Positions 30,896 to 41,941 of a DNA stretch of 64,000 nt are shown piece after piece. The position numbers and the translations under genes were made by a program. The notes under the pieces are model-generated. The model did not search any database. It had not been told where the DNA came from and saw only the letters and a list, made by a program, of their open reading frames with translations. The stretch comes from Nanobdellota archaeon (GTDB lineage Archaea; Nanobdellota; Nanobdellia; Parvarchaeales; Parvarchaeaceae), in the NCBI GenBank assembly GCA_021807125.1, contig JAKAPK010000001.1, positions 246,354-310,353 of the forward strand. Reading direction: 5' to 3'. The first letter of the stretch is position 1, and the number at the start of each line of letters is the position of its first letter.

Positions 30896-32809
30896 TAATA
30901 TCTTAAAATTATCCGCAGTTTCTTCTAAATTGACATTGGACTTAAGTTTTTTGCCGTCAAATTCTAAATCTATCTGCCCCATAGGTGTACGCAAATGTCT
31001 CTTAAACTTGACAGCATAATTTTTCTTGTCTATTGTTATAGTTTTATTAAGAATGTCCGGTCTTATGCCAAGAATACATCTGTCTATTATCTCAGGCAAA
31101 CAGCACATAGACCATGCTTGTGATGGGCAACCTTGCGGCTTACCGTCGGGTTGTATTATTTCGTTTATTCTAGATGAACATTGAGAACCGAGATTCCTTT
31201 TTGAAACTATATTTAGAATTTTTTCTCCTAAATTAGAGTCCCCATACATGTATGAGCCACCCGCTGCAAAACAGCTTATGAACGGCCATATTTGACCATC
31301 GTGATAGCCGTTTATGGAGAATGTGGGGTCGTTTTTTGCCATGCTGAATACGCCGTCCTCGGAAATCATGTTAGCTTTTATATTTTCAATAACCTTATTT
31401 GCTGTATTCTTGCTTAAAGAACCGAGGTAAAGGGGAAAAATCTGATTGCAGGAATTAATATCTCTGCTTAACTGATCGGAAAGAAAACCTTCCCTTTCGT
31501 ATAAATTAATATTGTTTCTTAACGTCTTCGATAGTTCTAGGAGCCCTAAATAGTCTTGGCCTATTTTACGTAAAATTCCGGATATGGCAGAAAGCGCGTT
31601 TTCCCACAATGCCTGTATCTCTATAGAGAATTCTCGGTCTTTAGAGTCCATCCAAGTTTCCCTTCCTTTATCATGTATAAGCCCGTTTGATACTCTGGAT
31701 CTTGCATACGTTATTATGCGCATAATATTGTCATAGTTCGATCTGAAAAAATCTATATCGCCTGTATATGCTACATAGTCGGATACATCTTTCAGAAATA
31801 TCGCAGGCACATCCAGTGGATAAAGTTCGCTAGAAGAGGTACTTGGCATTTTACCGTCGTGTATTAGGTTTATAGTGTGTAGTAGTATTCTTTTTACGAA
31901 ATCTGGATTATTCAATATTAGAAACGATGGTGCGATAAGAAGGGCATCGCGAAGCCAAAACTCGTTGAAATATGGGAATCCCGCATATATTTCAGAATCA
32001 TTAAAGTTAGAATATGAATACATTGCATCAATGACATCCAGTAAAAAAGAATTATCAAACGCAGTTGAACTGCCGTAAGCAGTTGCCGCTGCCTTTATTA
32101 TACCGGATATATCCACTGCATATCTCTTTCTGTTCTTAGAATTTCTGTATATGGTTTCATCGTCTGCAGGGTATGTAAAAAAAGATAAATTAAATTCTTC
32201 TCCTTTCTTAAGGTTAGCGGTTATTATGCCAGGAACATACTTGTTTTGCGGCTGAGAATCATCAAAATATTTACTGAAACCCTTTTCTTTGGCGTATTTT
32301 CCTGGTATATGTATACCATAGTATTCGCTTTTACTGAATTCACCTTTGTCAAATGTAAACATAAGACCTTTATTATTTAGCAAAATTTGCACTTTTTTGT
32401 CTTTTTGAAACAAACCGTATAATTTAGACTCGACATAATTTTCGGATCTATCCCGTATATTTACCCCTGTTTCGAATACCATTTTACAGTCGAAATCTGG
32501 CTTTACCGTAATAAATACGGATCTGTCCGTGCAGATATCTTCTTCAGTAATTTTTCCATATCTAGTAGTGTAATCATAGCTGCAGAAACCGGAGTTGTAA
32601 AACTTGAAATCTGAGATATTTTCATCTGATAAGAAGTCTTCGTTCATCTTAAACGCAAAATAATCTACGAACTTGGTGGTTTTTTCCCATATACCACACC
32701 ATTTCGAACCGAAAGCGCCATTATTGAATCTGAATAAGAACGTTCCATTACGCGAAATAACATTCACTTTCTTATCTAATAAACTGTCCATACCGTTCAC
32801 TATACACAA
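30890..32809 (-). CDS. Glycogen debranching enzyme / amylo-alpha-1,6-glucosidase-like (GH63/GDE-type alpha/alpha toroid)
   Basis: GFPYFNEFWLRDALLIAP; DGQIWPFISC; QAWSMCCLPEII. Confidence 0.75.
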   Translation of the reverse strand: MCIVNGMDSLLDKKVNVISRNGTFLFRFNNGAFGSKWCGIWEKTTKFVDYFAFKMNEDFLSDENISDFKFYNSGFCSYDYTTRYGKITEEDICTDRSVFITVKPDFDCKMVFETGVNIRDRSENYVESKLYGLFQKDKKVQILLNNKGLMFTFDKGEFSKSEYYGIHIPGKYAKEKGFSKYFDDSQPQNKYVPGIITANLKKGEEFNLSFFTYPADDETIYRNSKNRKRYAVDISGIIKAAATAYGSSTAFDNSFLLDVIDAMYSYSNFNDSEIYAGFPYFNEFWLRDALLIAPSFLILNNPDFVKRILLHTINLIHDGKMPSTSSSELYPLDVPAIFLKDVSDYVAYTGDIDFFRSNYDNIMRIITYARSRVSNGLIHDKGRETWMDSKDREFSIEIQALWENALSAISGILRKIGQDYLGLLELSKTLRNNINLYEREGFLSDQLSRDINSCNQIFPLYLGSLSKNTANKVIENIKANMISEDGVFSMAKNDPTFSINGYHDGQIWPFISCFAAGGSYMYGDSNLGEKILNIVSKRNLGSQCSSRINEIIQPDGKPQGCPSQAWSMCCLPEIIDRCILGIRPDILNKTITIDKKNYAVKFKRHLRTPMGQIDLEFDGKKLKSNVNLEETADNFKILL

Positions 32810-32948
32810 GGAACGTCAACATAAGATTAATAATTTAAATTTTTAGAAATGCGGCACATATAATAAATATTCATAAAATTCAGTTAACGGCTAAAGTAAG
32901 ATATCTGGAAAAGAAATATTTAAATACTCTAAATCTATTAAAATGTAG

Positions 32949-33392
32949 ATGATAGTTAATTACCTTATAACCAAAATAGAAGCTAACAGAGACATTGTAG
33001 CTCCTGCTAATTCTCAGATAAGCATAACTGACAATATATCGCTTACAAACCTTGAAAAAGACGATAAACTTAATATCTTAAGATTCAGCTTCAGATTCGA
33101 TGCATCGGTAATGGCAGATCAGAAAAATTTCGGTAAAATAGGTGTAGAAGGTGTATTGTTCTATGCTGGTGATAAACTTGAGGAAATATTTAAGGGCTGG
33201 AATGAAGGAAAAAAAATAGAGCCTTCTCTTGCAGTGGAAGTAACGCAAGCGGCCTCTGACATAGGGTCTATAGAAGCTTTGGCATTGTCAAAAAGTCTTC
33301 AACTTCCACCTGTTATAACATTACCAAGAGTTACTGCACAAACTACAGAAAATCAATCTCAGGAACCTCCTAAGAAAAGCTCAAAAAAATAA
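32949..33392 (+). CDS. Conserved archaeal protein, possibly SecB-like
   Basis: C-terminal SIEALALSKSLQLPPVITLPRV; directly upstream of grpE-dnaK-dnaJ. Confidence 0.45.
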   Translation: MIVNYLITKIEANRDIVAPANSQISITDNISLTNLEKDDKLNILRFSFRFDASVMADQKNFGKIGVEGVLFYAGDKLEEIFKGWNEGKKIEPSLAVEVTQAASDIGSIEALALSKSLQLPPVITLPRVTAQTTENQSQEPPKKSSKK

Positions 33393-33441
33393 TAGCTTGG
33401 TAGCTACTTAAGCCAAAAATCTCTTAATTCGAATTAAAGCT

Positions 33442-33873
33442 ATGACTGAAAATGAACAGACAGAAACTGTAAAAACAGAAGATGTAGACTATAAGAGCAA
33501 ATATTTATATCTATTAGCAGAAGTTGATAATTATAGGAAAACGAGAGAAAAAGAAGAAACACAATTTATAAAATCATCCAATGAAAAATTAATGAGGGAT
33601 ATGCTTAAAGTTTTAGATGATTTCGAAAACGTTATGAAACACAATGACAACGAAGCCATAAAATCGCTTTTTAACTCTCTTTACTCTTCATTATCAGCTA
33701 ATGGACTAACTAGAATGAAGGTTTTGGGCGTGGATTATTCATCAGAAATAGCAGAGGTCGTTAGCACGGAGCAAACGGAAAAAGAAAAAGGGAAGATTTT
33801 GGAAGAAGTACAGGCAGGATACAAGCTTTTTGATAAGGTTATAAGGTATCCGAAGGTGAAAATAGGAATATGA
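33442..33873 (+). CDS. grpE: Nucleotide exchange factor GrpE
   Basis: [17 protein letters not shown]...LLKVLDDFE-like; overlaps dnaK start. Confidence 0.85.
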   Translation: MTENEQTETVKTEDVDYKSKYLYLLAEVDNYRKTREKEETQFIKSSNEKLMRDMLKVLDDFENVMKHNDNEAIKSLFNSLYSSLSANGLTRMKVLGVDYSSEIAEVVSTEQTEKEKGKILEEVQAGYKLFDKVIRYPKVKIGI

Positions 33874-35672
33874 CTGAAAAAGAAAAGATAATAGGTATAG
33901 ACCTTGGAACGTCCAATTCGCAGGCGGCGGTGGTAATAGCGGGAAAACCTTCAATAATACCTAGCGCGGAGGGTGCAACGATTGCCGGCAAGATGTTTCC
34001 ATCAATTGTCGCGTTTACAAAGAAAGGCGAAGTCATAATCGGCGAACCTGCGAGAAGACAGGCTGTGTCAAATCCTGAAGGTACGATTTTCGCAGCTAAG
34101 AGAAAGATGGGCAGCGATTTCAAGTACAAAGTAAACAAAACCGAATATTCGCCCCAACAAATATCTGCATTTATACTACAGAAAATAAAAAGGGACGCAG
34201 AGGCTTTCTTAGGTACTAAAATTTCAAAAGCAGTAATAACGGTGCCTGCATATTTCAATGACAATCAAAGACAGGCGACTAAGGACGCTGGCATAATCGC
34301 TGGGCTTGACGTCGTCAGAATAATAAATGAGCCCACTGCCGCAGCTATGGCATACGGTCTTGACAAAAGTACTGAAACAAAGATACTCGTATATGATCTT
34401 GGAGGCGGCACTCTTGATGTTACTGTGATGGAAATAGGCAGCGGTACGTTCCAGGTTCTTTCAACTTCAGGGGATGTACAGCTCGGTGGCGTAGACATGG
34501 ACAATGCGCTTGTCAATTATATAATCGATTCGTTCAAAACAAAGGAGAAAATAGACCTAAAAAGTGATAACACTGCGATGCAAAGAGTAAAGGATGCAGC
34601 AGAACGTGCAAAGATAGAACTGTCAACTATGCTCGAAACGGACATAAACATACCATATATAACGGTAACAAAAGATGGCCCTAAAAATCTGGAAATAAAA
34701 ATCTCTCGTGCAGAATTGGAAAAACTTGTTAAGCCGATAATTGAACGATCACGACAGCCGATAGAAAACGCCATAAAGGATGCTGACATATCAAAATCAG
34801 ATATATCAAAAATAGTTCTTGTCGGCGGGCCGACGAGAATGCCAGCAGTACAAAAATTTCTTACTGACATATTTGGTGAAAAGATAGAACGCAGCGTTGA
34901 TCCTATGGAGGCAGTAGCTGTAGGCGCTGCAATACAGGGCGCTGTATTGGCTGGAGACATAAAAGATATTGTTCTTCTGGACGTGACTCCACTGACGCTT
35001 AGTATTGAGACCTTAGGGGGAGTTTCCACTCCAATAATAGATAGAAATACCACTATACCAGTTAAAATGAGTAAAGTGTTCACGACAGCTGGAGATTATC
35101 AAAGCGCAGTAACTATAAACGTTGCACAAGGAGAAAGACCTATGATAAAAGATAACGTCATTCTAGGTTCCTTCAATCTTGAAGGTATACCTCCTGCGCC
35201 GCGTGGAGTCCCGCAAATAGAGGTTACTTTCGATATAGATGCAAACGGTATACTGAACGTATCCGCGAAAGACATGGCGACGAAAAAATCACAGACTATA
35301 ACGATAACGGCTCCGAACAAACTTTCAAAAGAAGAAATAGAAAAAATGATGAAGGATGCTAAAGAGCATGAGGAAGAAGACAAAAAGCACAAGGAACAAA
35401 TTGAAATGAAGAATGAAACGTCTGCACTAATGTATTCTCTTGAGAAAAGTCTAAACGAGTTTAAGGACAAGATAAGTGATGAAAACAAAAAAGATGCTGA
35501 AGAAGTCATATCAAAACTAAAGGAATCTCTTGAAAAGGACGAGATCGATAGCATAAAGGAATATAAGGAAAAACTCACAGACTTAATAAACAAAATAGGA
35601 ACCGAGATATACAAAGACGTAAACCAAAAGCCCGAGGATAAACATGAAGACGACACGGGACAAACGACCTGA
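33870..35672 (+). CDS. dnaK: Molecular chaperone DnaK (Hsp70)
   Basis: [58 protein letters not shown]. Confidence 0.98.
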   Translation: MTEKEKIIGIDLGTSNSQAAVVIAGKPSIIPSAEGATIAGKMFPSIVAFTKKGEVIIGEPARRQAVSNPEGTIFAAKRKMGSDFKYKVNKTEYSPQQISAFILQKIKRDAEAFLGTKISKAVITVPAYFNDNQRQATKDAGIIAGLDVVRIINEPTAAAMAYGLDKSTETKILVYDLGGGTLDVTVMEIGSGTFQVLSTSGDVQLGGVDMDNALVNYIIDSFKTKEKIDLKSDNTAMQRVKDAAERAKIELSTMLETDINIPYITVTKDGPKNLEIKISRAELEKLVKPIIERSRQPIENAIKDADISKSDISKIVLVGGPTRMPAVQKFLTDIFGEKIERSVDPMEAVAVGAAIQGAVLAGDIKDIVLLDVTPLTLSIETLGGVSTPIIDRNTTIPVKMSKVFTTAGDYQSAVTINVAQGERPMIKDNVILGSFNLEGIPPAPRGVPQIEVTFDIDANGILNVSAKDMATKKSQTITITAPNKLSKEEIEKMMKDAKEHEEEDKKHKEQIEMKNETSALMYSLEKSLNEFKDKISDENKKDAEEVISKLKESLEKDEIDSIKEYKEKLTDLINKIGTEIYKDVNQKPEDKHEDDTGQTT

Positions 35673-35681
35673 GTCGAATAA

Positions 35682-36674
35682 ATGGAAAAAGATCCGTATC
35701 AGGTTCTTGAAATCAAGCAAGGGTCTTCTGAAGAGGAAATAAAGTCTGCATTCAAGCGCTTGGCTAAAAAATATCATCCCGACCTCAACCCTAATAATAA
35801 ACAAGCGGAGGAAAAATTCAAGGAAATAAACGAAGCATACCGTATCCTAATGAATAAGGGTTCATATAATAATGAAAACGTTAGAGGACAGAGCGGCGGA
35901 TTCGAGGATATATTTGGTTTTAATTTCGGGGATTTATTTGGAGGGTTCAGTTTTAGACAAAGAGGGGAAGATCTAAAATATGAACTAAACATAGACTTGA
36001 AGGACTTGATAAAAGAACAGTATAAAACAATAAAAATAGACAGGCCAGTCCCATGCAAAGCATGTAATGGCTCTGGCGCAAAGACAAAAAAGAAATGTTC
36101 TAGATGTGACGGTCTTGGAAAAATAAGGGGTGTTTCCAGGCATGGTGCATCCACTTTCATAACAATGACCGAATGCAGGGCCTGCAACGGAAAAGGATAT
36201 AATGTAGAGACTAAATGCGACAAGTGCGGTGGAGTTGGATATGAGAATTCCGCTGAAGAGATCCGTATACCAATAAGACGAGGTATAATAGAAGGAGATA
36301 CTATACTCTTAGAACGTGCCGGCGCTGGATCATTGGATGGCGACTACGGCGACTTATATGTAATTTTTCATATAAACAGAGACCAATACTTTAAAATTGA
36401 AGGCCGTAACTTAGTCACTACTCTGTTTGTAGATGTTAGAGATCTGATAGATCAAAAAGATATAGAAGTAGATACGCCGATAATGAAAAAGAAAATAAAA
36501 TTAAATAGAGAACAAAGATGGCCATTAATAATAAAGGGTGAAGGATTATTTGATAAAAAAGGAAAAAAAGGTGACTTAGTAATAGAACTTTCACCGATAA
36601 TACCTGGCAGTAAAGAAGAAGTGCTAAGGACTTTTTTCTCCGGTGAGAGGGTAAAACCTTACCTGCTGTCTTAG
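35682..36674 (+). CDS. dnaJ: Chaperone DnaJ (Hsp40)
   Basis: J domain with HPD; four CxxCxGxG-like zinc motifs. Confidence 0.95.
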   Translation: MEKDPYQVLEIKQGSSEEEIKSAFKRLAKKYHPDLNPNNKQAEEKFKEINEAYRILMNKGSYNNENVRGQSGGFEDIFGFNFGDLFGGFSFRQRGEDLKYELNIDLKDLIKEQYKTIKIDRPVPCKACNGSGAKTKKKCSRCDGLGKIRGVSRHGASTFITMTECRACNGKGYNVETKCDKCGGVGYENSAEEIRIPIRRGIIEGDTILLERAGAGSLDGDYGDLYVIFHINRDQYFKIEGRNLVTTLFVDVRDLIDQKDIEVDTPIMKKKIKLNREQRWPLIIKGEGLFDKKGKKGDLVIELSPIIPGSKEEVLRTFFSGERVKPYLLS

Positions 36675-36717
36675 ATTAGCGCATAAACTATTTATTACAC
36701 GGTAATTTTATAGGGAT

Positions 36718-38784
36718 ATGTTTAATAGAAAATCTCAAAGTCTTTTAGAGTTCATGACAACTTGGGGGTGGGTTATTCTTATCATAGTAATCGTTATAGG
36801 ACTGCTTTTCAGCTTTGGTGTATTTACTAGCCCGACGATAACCGCACCAGTCATTAATGGGTTTTCAGGTGTAACGGTTAGCAATGGCGCTGCCAATAGT
36901 TCTTTGATGGTTCTTCAATTCCATAATGACGAGAACAAACCAGTGTATATAGATAATGTATCCACAAACTTAAATGGTAATGTTTACAGTTCATTCCAGT
37001 GTGCTCAGCAGACTGTCGCTCCGGGCAGTTCTACGTTCTGCAGGGTCAAAATATCAAATGATCAATCATCTTATACCGCGTCTGTCTCTGTAAAATATAA
37101 TATAACTAATCTAAATTTTTATTCATACTCTAACGGTACTATATCAAGTCAGACGGTCTCAAATCTTGAACCGATAAACAATCAAATAACTTACTTCAAT
37201 GAAACCGGGCTCGTGCCTGGCAGCGTATGGAACGTAACATTCGATGGCATAAAAAAGAGCACTACTGGAAACAACATATCATTTGATATACCGTTTGGTG
37301 AATACAACTACAGCGTAGCTGTAGGCAATTTTACCGGTTGCAATAATTCCATAAGCGTAGATTCTGGTACAGCACAAACGGGCTATTCGATAGTTCTACC
37401 ATTCAAGTCTTCATGTAAGATTACTTTCATAGAAAGCGGGCTGCCTACTGGAATAAATTGGACCGTTACTCTCGTTCAACCGGGTTGTATTGTGCTTGGA
37501 AAGATACATTGTCTTGAGAGGGCAACATATGATAAAACAAATTCTTCAAAAGGCACGACGATAACTTTTGTACTTCCGTATGGCTCGTATGCATATCTAG
37601 ATAGTGCGTATGCTAATTCTACATATGATTTCATAGAGAGATATTCCTCTAATAGCACATCCGGCAGCATCGTGGCTGGAATTTCTAAATATCTTTCTTT
37701 CTCGCCTGATAACTCTGTAGTATATGTATATGCCGCAAATCCAAGCATGAACATAGTGTCTGTTATAAACGCCACTTCGAATGCTGTAATAAAGAATATA
37801 ACAGTTGGTACATATCCACAGTACCTTACTTTGTCAACAAATGGGCAGTTCGTATTTGTACAGAATCAAAAGGCAAACACAACTTCTATAATAAATACGA
37901 CTTCAAATACATTACTAAACACGATAAATGACTATGGAACGGGCACATCTGAGAATCATTCAACGGGAGTTACGTACTTCCTGAATGCTTCTGACGGTTA
38001 TCCAAAAGGCACGGTCTTCGTTCCTGGAACGCCCGGCATAGACGATGTAGGCTTGATAAACGCTTCAAACAATGATTTTGTAGGAGAACGCGGTCCTAGT
38101 TCGCCAACGACAGGAGGAGTAATTATCCAACAATGCCTGAACGTAAGCAATCCTCCGACCAATATTAGCTGTGAAGGTTATGTACTATCCCAGTTTGATG
38201 CAGCCTATATCGGTACCGGCTCTTACGTCCCTTTTACAGCAAATGGAAGCGGCATAGCCTTGGAGAGGTGGGGGAGCGAAGCCAATAAGATAGCTTACGT
38301 TTCTCTTCCAAAACAAAACATGGTAGTAGTGCTTAATGTTTCCTCTGCGCCGGGATCAATTTGTTCCGGAGGTCACTGCTACACGCCTAATCTTATAATA
38401 GCCAATATAACATCACCTTCAGGCTCTCCAACGGCATGGTTCAACGGTGTAAACGCCGTACAATTTAATCCAAATGGCAGACTCGCATATGTACTTAATA
38501 CTGGAGGGGCAGGAATAGGAGTATATGTGTCCGTTATAAACGTGACTACAAGCAAGATAATCACAAACGTCACATTAACAACAAATAGCGGCGCACAGGG
38601 CGAAGACCTTGCAGTAACCCCAGACGGAAACTATGCATATATTTCATACTATTCAACAGCTGGCGGTGACCGTATAAGCGTAATAAATTTGAATACTTAT
38701 TCCACTACATTGATAAGCGGTGTTGCAAGCGGTGCGGGAACTTATTTTGGAATAGCTGCCGCCGCACGCGATGAGAGTATTTAA
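36718..38784 (+). CDS. Pilin-like-anchored surface protein with FxExGLP repeats and YVTN-like beta-propeller
   Basis: QSLLEFMTTWGWVILIIVIVIG class III signal; TYFNETGLVPGSVWNVTFDG, ITFIESGLPTGINWTVTL; VYVYAANPSMNIVSVINATSNAV repeats. Confidence 0.75.
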   Translation: MFNRKSQSLLEFMTTWGWVILIIVIVIGLLFSFGVFTSPTITAPVINGFSGVTVSNGAANSSLMVLQFHNDENKPVYIDNVSTNLNGNVYSSFQCAQQTVAPGSSTFCRVKISNDQSSYTASVSVKYNITNLNFYSYSNGTISSQTVSNLEPINNQITYFNETGLVPGSVWNVTFDGIKKSTTGNNISFDIPFGEYNYSVAVGNFTGCNNSISVDSGTAQTGYSIVLPFKSSCKITFIESGLPTGINWTVTLVQPGCIVLGKIHCLERATYDKTNSSKGTTITFVLPYGSYAYLDSAYANSTYDFIERYSSNSTSGSIVAGISKYLSFSPDNSVVYVYAANPSMNIVSVINATSNAVIKNITVGTYPQYLTLSTNGQFVFVQNQKANTTSIINTTSNTLLNTINDYGTGTSENHSTGVTYFLNASDGYPKGTVFVPGTPGIDDVGLINASNNDFVGERGPSSPTTGGVIIQQCLNVSNPPTNISCEGYVLSQFDAAYIGTGSYVPFTANGSGIALERWGSEANKIAYVSLPKQNMVVVLNVSSAPGSICSGGHCYTPNLIIANITSPSGSPTAWFNGVNAVQFNPNGRLAYVLNTGGAGIGVYVSVINVTTSKIITNVTLTTNSGAQGEDLAVTPDGNYAYISYYSTAGGDRISVINLNTYSTTLISGVASGAGTYFGIAAAARDESI

Positions 38785-38903
38785 CAGAAGAATTTAAAAT
38801 AAAGAGGCTTTGAGTCCGAGTTACTCAAAACCTCTTAAAACCATATTATTAGTTCTAATTAGCCCTTTAAAATAACTTCCTGGAAACTATTGGAAACTGT
38901 TTC

Positions 38904-39500
38904 TTAATCAGAATTGTCAAGCACGAAAACTTCTTTTGATTTCCAGAGTTTTTCTGAGTTGGTTATTACATTTTGCGTTGCGGTATAGAAAAGAATTTTG
39001 TCGTATACTTTTCCAGACGCGGAGACTGCGCCCCCCTTTACCGTCCCTATCTCGTTGAAGCCAACGCTTTTTATGAACTTTAACCCTGAGAGATTATCGG
39101 CAATCACGTCAGCGTACATCAAAGTCACACCTTGCTTGAAAAGCTTTTCAGCCATATTATATATCATGAACTGCGCAAGCCCGCTATTCCTAAAATCTTT
39201 GGCAACTGAAACATTGACATCAGCCGCGTGCTCTTCAGTAGATTTCGCTCTTCTATGTGCGTCGATTATACTGGCTATCTTGTCATTATACACTGCTATT
39301 AACATCAATTTGGTGCGCCAATCTATGCTTTTAAGAGTCTTATCCTCTTCTTCCAAAGTCATTCGTTGGCTTCCCAAGGCCACGGAAACGTAAGCTTTCT
39401 CTTCATAAAGCGACTGCAGAAAATCCAATGCCTGATGCGATATGCCGGGGTCAGTCTTTCTTATTGTTAGCTGTCTTTCATCCTTTAATTTTATTATCAT
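38904..39500 (-). CDS. GNAT family N-acetyltransferase
   Basis: VSVAKDFRNSGLAQFMIYNMAEKLFKQGVTLMYADVIADNLSGLKFIKSVGFNEIG. Confidence 0.82.
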   Translation of the reverse strand: MIIKLKDERQLTIRKTDPGISHQALDFLQSLYEEKAYVSVALGSQRMTLEEEDKTLKSIDWRTKLMLIAVYNDKIASIIDAHRRAKSTEEHAADVNVSVAKDFRNSGLAQFMIYNMAEKLFKQGVTLMYADVIADNLSGLKFIKSVGFNEIGTVKGGAVSASGKVYDKILFYTATQNVITNSEKLWKSKEVFVLDNSD

Positions 39501-39531
39501 ACTATTATTCTTTACTTATTGTTTAAATAAT

Positions 39532-40044
39532 TTATTCCTTATCCGATCCGGAAATTTCGATAATACGTTCTACACCGTTAAAATCTTTTATCAGCTTTAA
39601 CACTTCATCTGGCACAAATTCCTGCCAGTTACCTTCTTTAAGCATGAGCTCTCTAATCCTTGTACCTGAGAGTTTGTTCCGCGTTTTCAAAGGCGTTCCG
39701 CTTACTTTGTATCCTTTCTCGGCAAAAAGTCGCTTTACTAGTGGATTGTTTGAAAACACTGTATCAAACTTCGGACACAGCGTTTCTACCTTAGATACCC
39801 ATACCCCATTTGATTTAGTGTCTTCTATAGGCACAACGAAAAAATTCTTTAATCCTTCAGCATGCAGAGTATTATATATCATTGTCGTTCGCTCGCCAGC
39901 AGTAAACGGGTTGGAAAGAGTATGAGATTCCTCTGCGCTACCTATTGCTATTATAACGTATGATGACGCATTGCAAATTTCTTTTATAAACGCAAGATGT
40001 CCATTATGAAACGGCTGAAATCTTCCTACAAAAAGTGAACGCAT
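39532..40044 (-). CDS. nadM: Nicotinamide-nucleotide adenylyltransferase (archaeal NadM type)
   Basis: MRSLFVGRFQPFHNGHLAFIKEI; AIGSAEESHTLSNPFTAGERTTMI; SGTRIRELM. Confidence 0.92.
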   Translation of the reverse strand: MRSLFVGRFQPFHNGHLAFIKEICNASSYVIIAIGSAEESHTLSNPFTAGERTTMIYNTLHAEGLKNFFVVPIEDTKSNGVWVSKVETLCPKFDTVFSNNPLVKRLFAEKGYKVSGTPLKTRNKLSGTRIRELMLKEGNWQEFVPDEVLKLIKDFNGVERIIEISGSDKE

Positions 40045-40126
40045 ATATTAATAATATCTACATTGGTATTTTATAGTTTCTACCCGCGAAATGCATGCTT
40101 TTAAAGACTATTTTGCATTATATTTT

Positions 40127-40402
40127 ATGTCAGACCGAATAAGATGCGCGCATATCCTTGTTAAGGACAAATTAAAGGCTGATGAGCTATTAAAAAGAAT
40201 AAAAGATGGAGAAAGCTTTTCCAAGATTGCAGAAGAAAATTCAATTGATGGCTCTAGAAGAAGAGGTGGTGATCTTGGCTTTTTTACGCGTGGAGTAATG
40301 GTAAAGGAATTCGAAAAGGCCGCGTTTGCCCTTGATAAGGGCCAGGTATCAGAAGTAATAAAGACACAATTCGGATATCATATAATAAAACGCCTTGAAT
40401 GA
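40127..40402 (+). CDS. Parvulin-type peptidyl-prolyl isomerase
   Basis: RCAHILVKDKLKADELLKRIKDGESFSKIAEENSIDGSRRRGGDLGFFTRGVMVKEFEKAAF; internal ATG 40127. Confidence 0.93.
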   Translation: MSDRIRCAHILVKDKLKADELLKRIKDGESFSKIAEENSIDGSRRRGGDLGFFTRGVMVKEFEKAAFALDKGQVSEVIKTQFGYHIIKRLE

Positions 40403-41465
40403 AATGGCAATAAAAACTGCTCCGGGCAAAAGAAAGAATAATGATGTAAAAATCATACATTCCAGAAAATTACAATCGGCTCTAGAATATCTGATGACAT
40501 ACGGATGGGTGATACTATTCATCGTTATAGCAATGACTATCCTTTATGAATTTGGCATATTCAATCCGTCTTCCGTGATAACTTCTACTCCCATAATCAC
40601 CGGTTTTAATGGTTTATCTATAGTATCACCAGCCGCAAATCAAACGATGTTAAAGTTCTCATTGATGGATAACATTGGACTTCCAATAGAATTGACAGCG
40701 ATAAATTTTACCCAGGGTTCAGCTCATTATTCGAAGGTAAGCTGCCAAAGCAATTACCTACAAGCTGGCGGACTAACAACGTGCTATTTCAACGCTACTT
40801 TTCCAAGTACTGTCTTCGTTTCTATGAGTATTTCATATTTGGAGCTTACGGGTTTTTCATCCAATCCGGAACTTGAAAGCGGTTCTATTCTTATGCAAAG
40901 AACAAACGGGTTTGTTTTACCCCCCGCAAACTCGCCTCAACAGACGAATTTTATAGAAAGCGGGTTGCCGAACAATGCGTCGTGGAGTATATTAGTAAAC
41001 AACAGCTTTTACACATCAAAAGGGGGCTTTCTTAGAATAAGTCTTCCGCCCGGCAATTTTAGTTCTATTTTAGAACCGGTGTACATGTCGCCGCCATCAT
41101 CGGGCTGTAAATCGAACAGCGTTTATTACGTTCCGACTATAAATATAAGCCGAATAGATTCTGGTTCTTCTTATTCCTTCTCATATACCAAAAGAACAGG
41201 CACCGTGTGCACTACTACTGTTTCGGAAACAGGTCTCCCACTCGGATACAAATGGTATTCTTTGTATGGATTCGATTTCAATTATACGACCACGAACAGG
41301 TTAGAATTCACTACTTTATCTAGCAAGTGGCTCTATTTTGGCTTACCGATATTTATGCAGTTAAACAGTAGTTGCTCCAGAACTTATACGGAGAGCCCTC
41401 TGCTGTCCTTCTTAAGCGCAGGAAATTCAAAAGCTATAGTCTTTTTGAATAGCACTGTTTGTTAA
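40395..41465 (+). CDS. Pilin-like-anchored surface protein with FxExGLP repeats
   Basis: QSALEYLMTYGWVILFIVIAMTILYEFGIFNPSS; TNFIESGLPNNASWSILVNN; TTVSETGLPLGYKWYSLYG. Confidence 0.75.
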   Translation: MNEMAIKTAPGKRKNNDVKIIHSRKLQSALEYLMTYGWVILFIVIAMTILYEFGIFNPSSVITSTPIITGFNGLSIVSPAANQTMLKFSLMDNIGLPIELTAINFTQGSAHYSKVSCQSNYLQAGGLTTCYFNATFPSTVFVSMSISYLELTGFSSNPELESGSILMQRTNGFVLPPANSPQQTNFIESGLPNNASWSILVNNSFYTSKGGFLRISLPPGNFSSILEPVYMSPPSSGCKSNSVYYVPTINISRIDSGSSYSFSYTKRTGTVCTTTVSETGLPLGYKWYSLYGFDFNYTTTNRLEFTTLSSKWLYFGLPIFMQLNSSCSRTYTESPLLSFLSAGNSKAIVFLNSTVC

Positions 41466-41545
41466 TTGCAACCGCAATTGCCGCCGCACGCGCATGCATG
41501 CGAATCTTCAGCCTTCTGTTCTTTTTTCTCTATTTTCTTTGCCAT
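41462..41545 (-). CDS. Tiny Cys-rich protein, MAKKIEKKEQKAEDSHACACGGNCGCN
   Basis: 27 aa, not in ORF track; TATA-like ttaaat about 25 nt upstream of ATG on the minus strand (leaderless spacing); CACGGNCGC cluster. Confidence 0.55.
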   Translation of the reverse strand: MAKKIEKKEQKAEDSHACACGGNCGCN

Positions 41546-41598
41546 AATCAAAGCTAAGAAGCGCGCTATTTAAATCCTTTTGCTTGTCGTCAGAATTA

Positions 41599-41871
41599 TC
41601 AACTTAATTCTTTCAGTACTTGTTCGGCCTTTTCAAGGCTATCCTCGTTCATTGCTTCCAAAAGCCTTAATTTGAATTTCTTCCTAAGCTTTACTTTTTG
41701 CCCGTTTTTTAGCACCTTTACGCTTTCCTTACGGATTTCTACTGGAGTTTTTCCTTCTTGGGGCGGGTGAAACGATTCCTTTGCCTCTTTTCTGGAGAAC
41801 AGTATCTCGTATTCCCCGAACTTGAAACTCCGCTTAGTCTGTGCGTTATACAGCTTGTACCAATTTTCCAT
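41599..41871 (-). CDS. Small basic hypothetical protein
   Basis: 90 aa, Lys-rich, no family recognised. Confidence 0.5.
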   Translation of the reverse strand: MENWYKLYNAQTKRSFKFGEYEILFSRKEAKESFHPPQEGKTPVEIRKESVKVLKNGQKVKLRKKFKLRLLEAMNEDSLEKAEQVLKELS

Positions 41872-41941
41872 ATAAGAGGTATACGATTGACATTTAAAAA
41901 TCTTTCTCTAAAACTGATACAAATAGCGGATTTTAAAGCAA

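Noticed and set aside
33742-35804. Long antisense ORFs (33839-34264, 34265-34516, 34517-35083, 35099-35656)
   Set aside because: Antisense to grpE/dnaK/dnaJ; Ser/Ile-rich translations typical of reverse-strand artefacts of a codon-biased gene.
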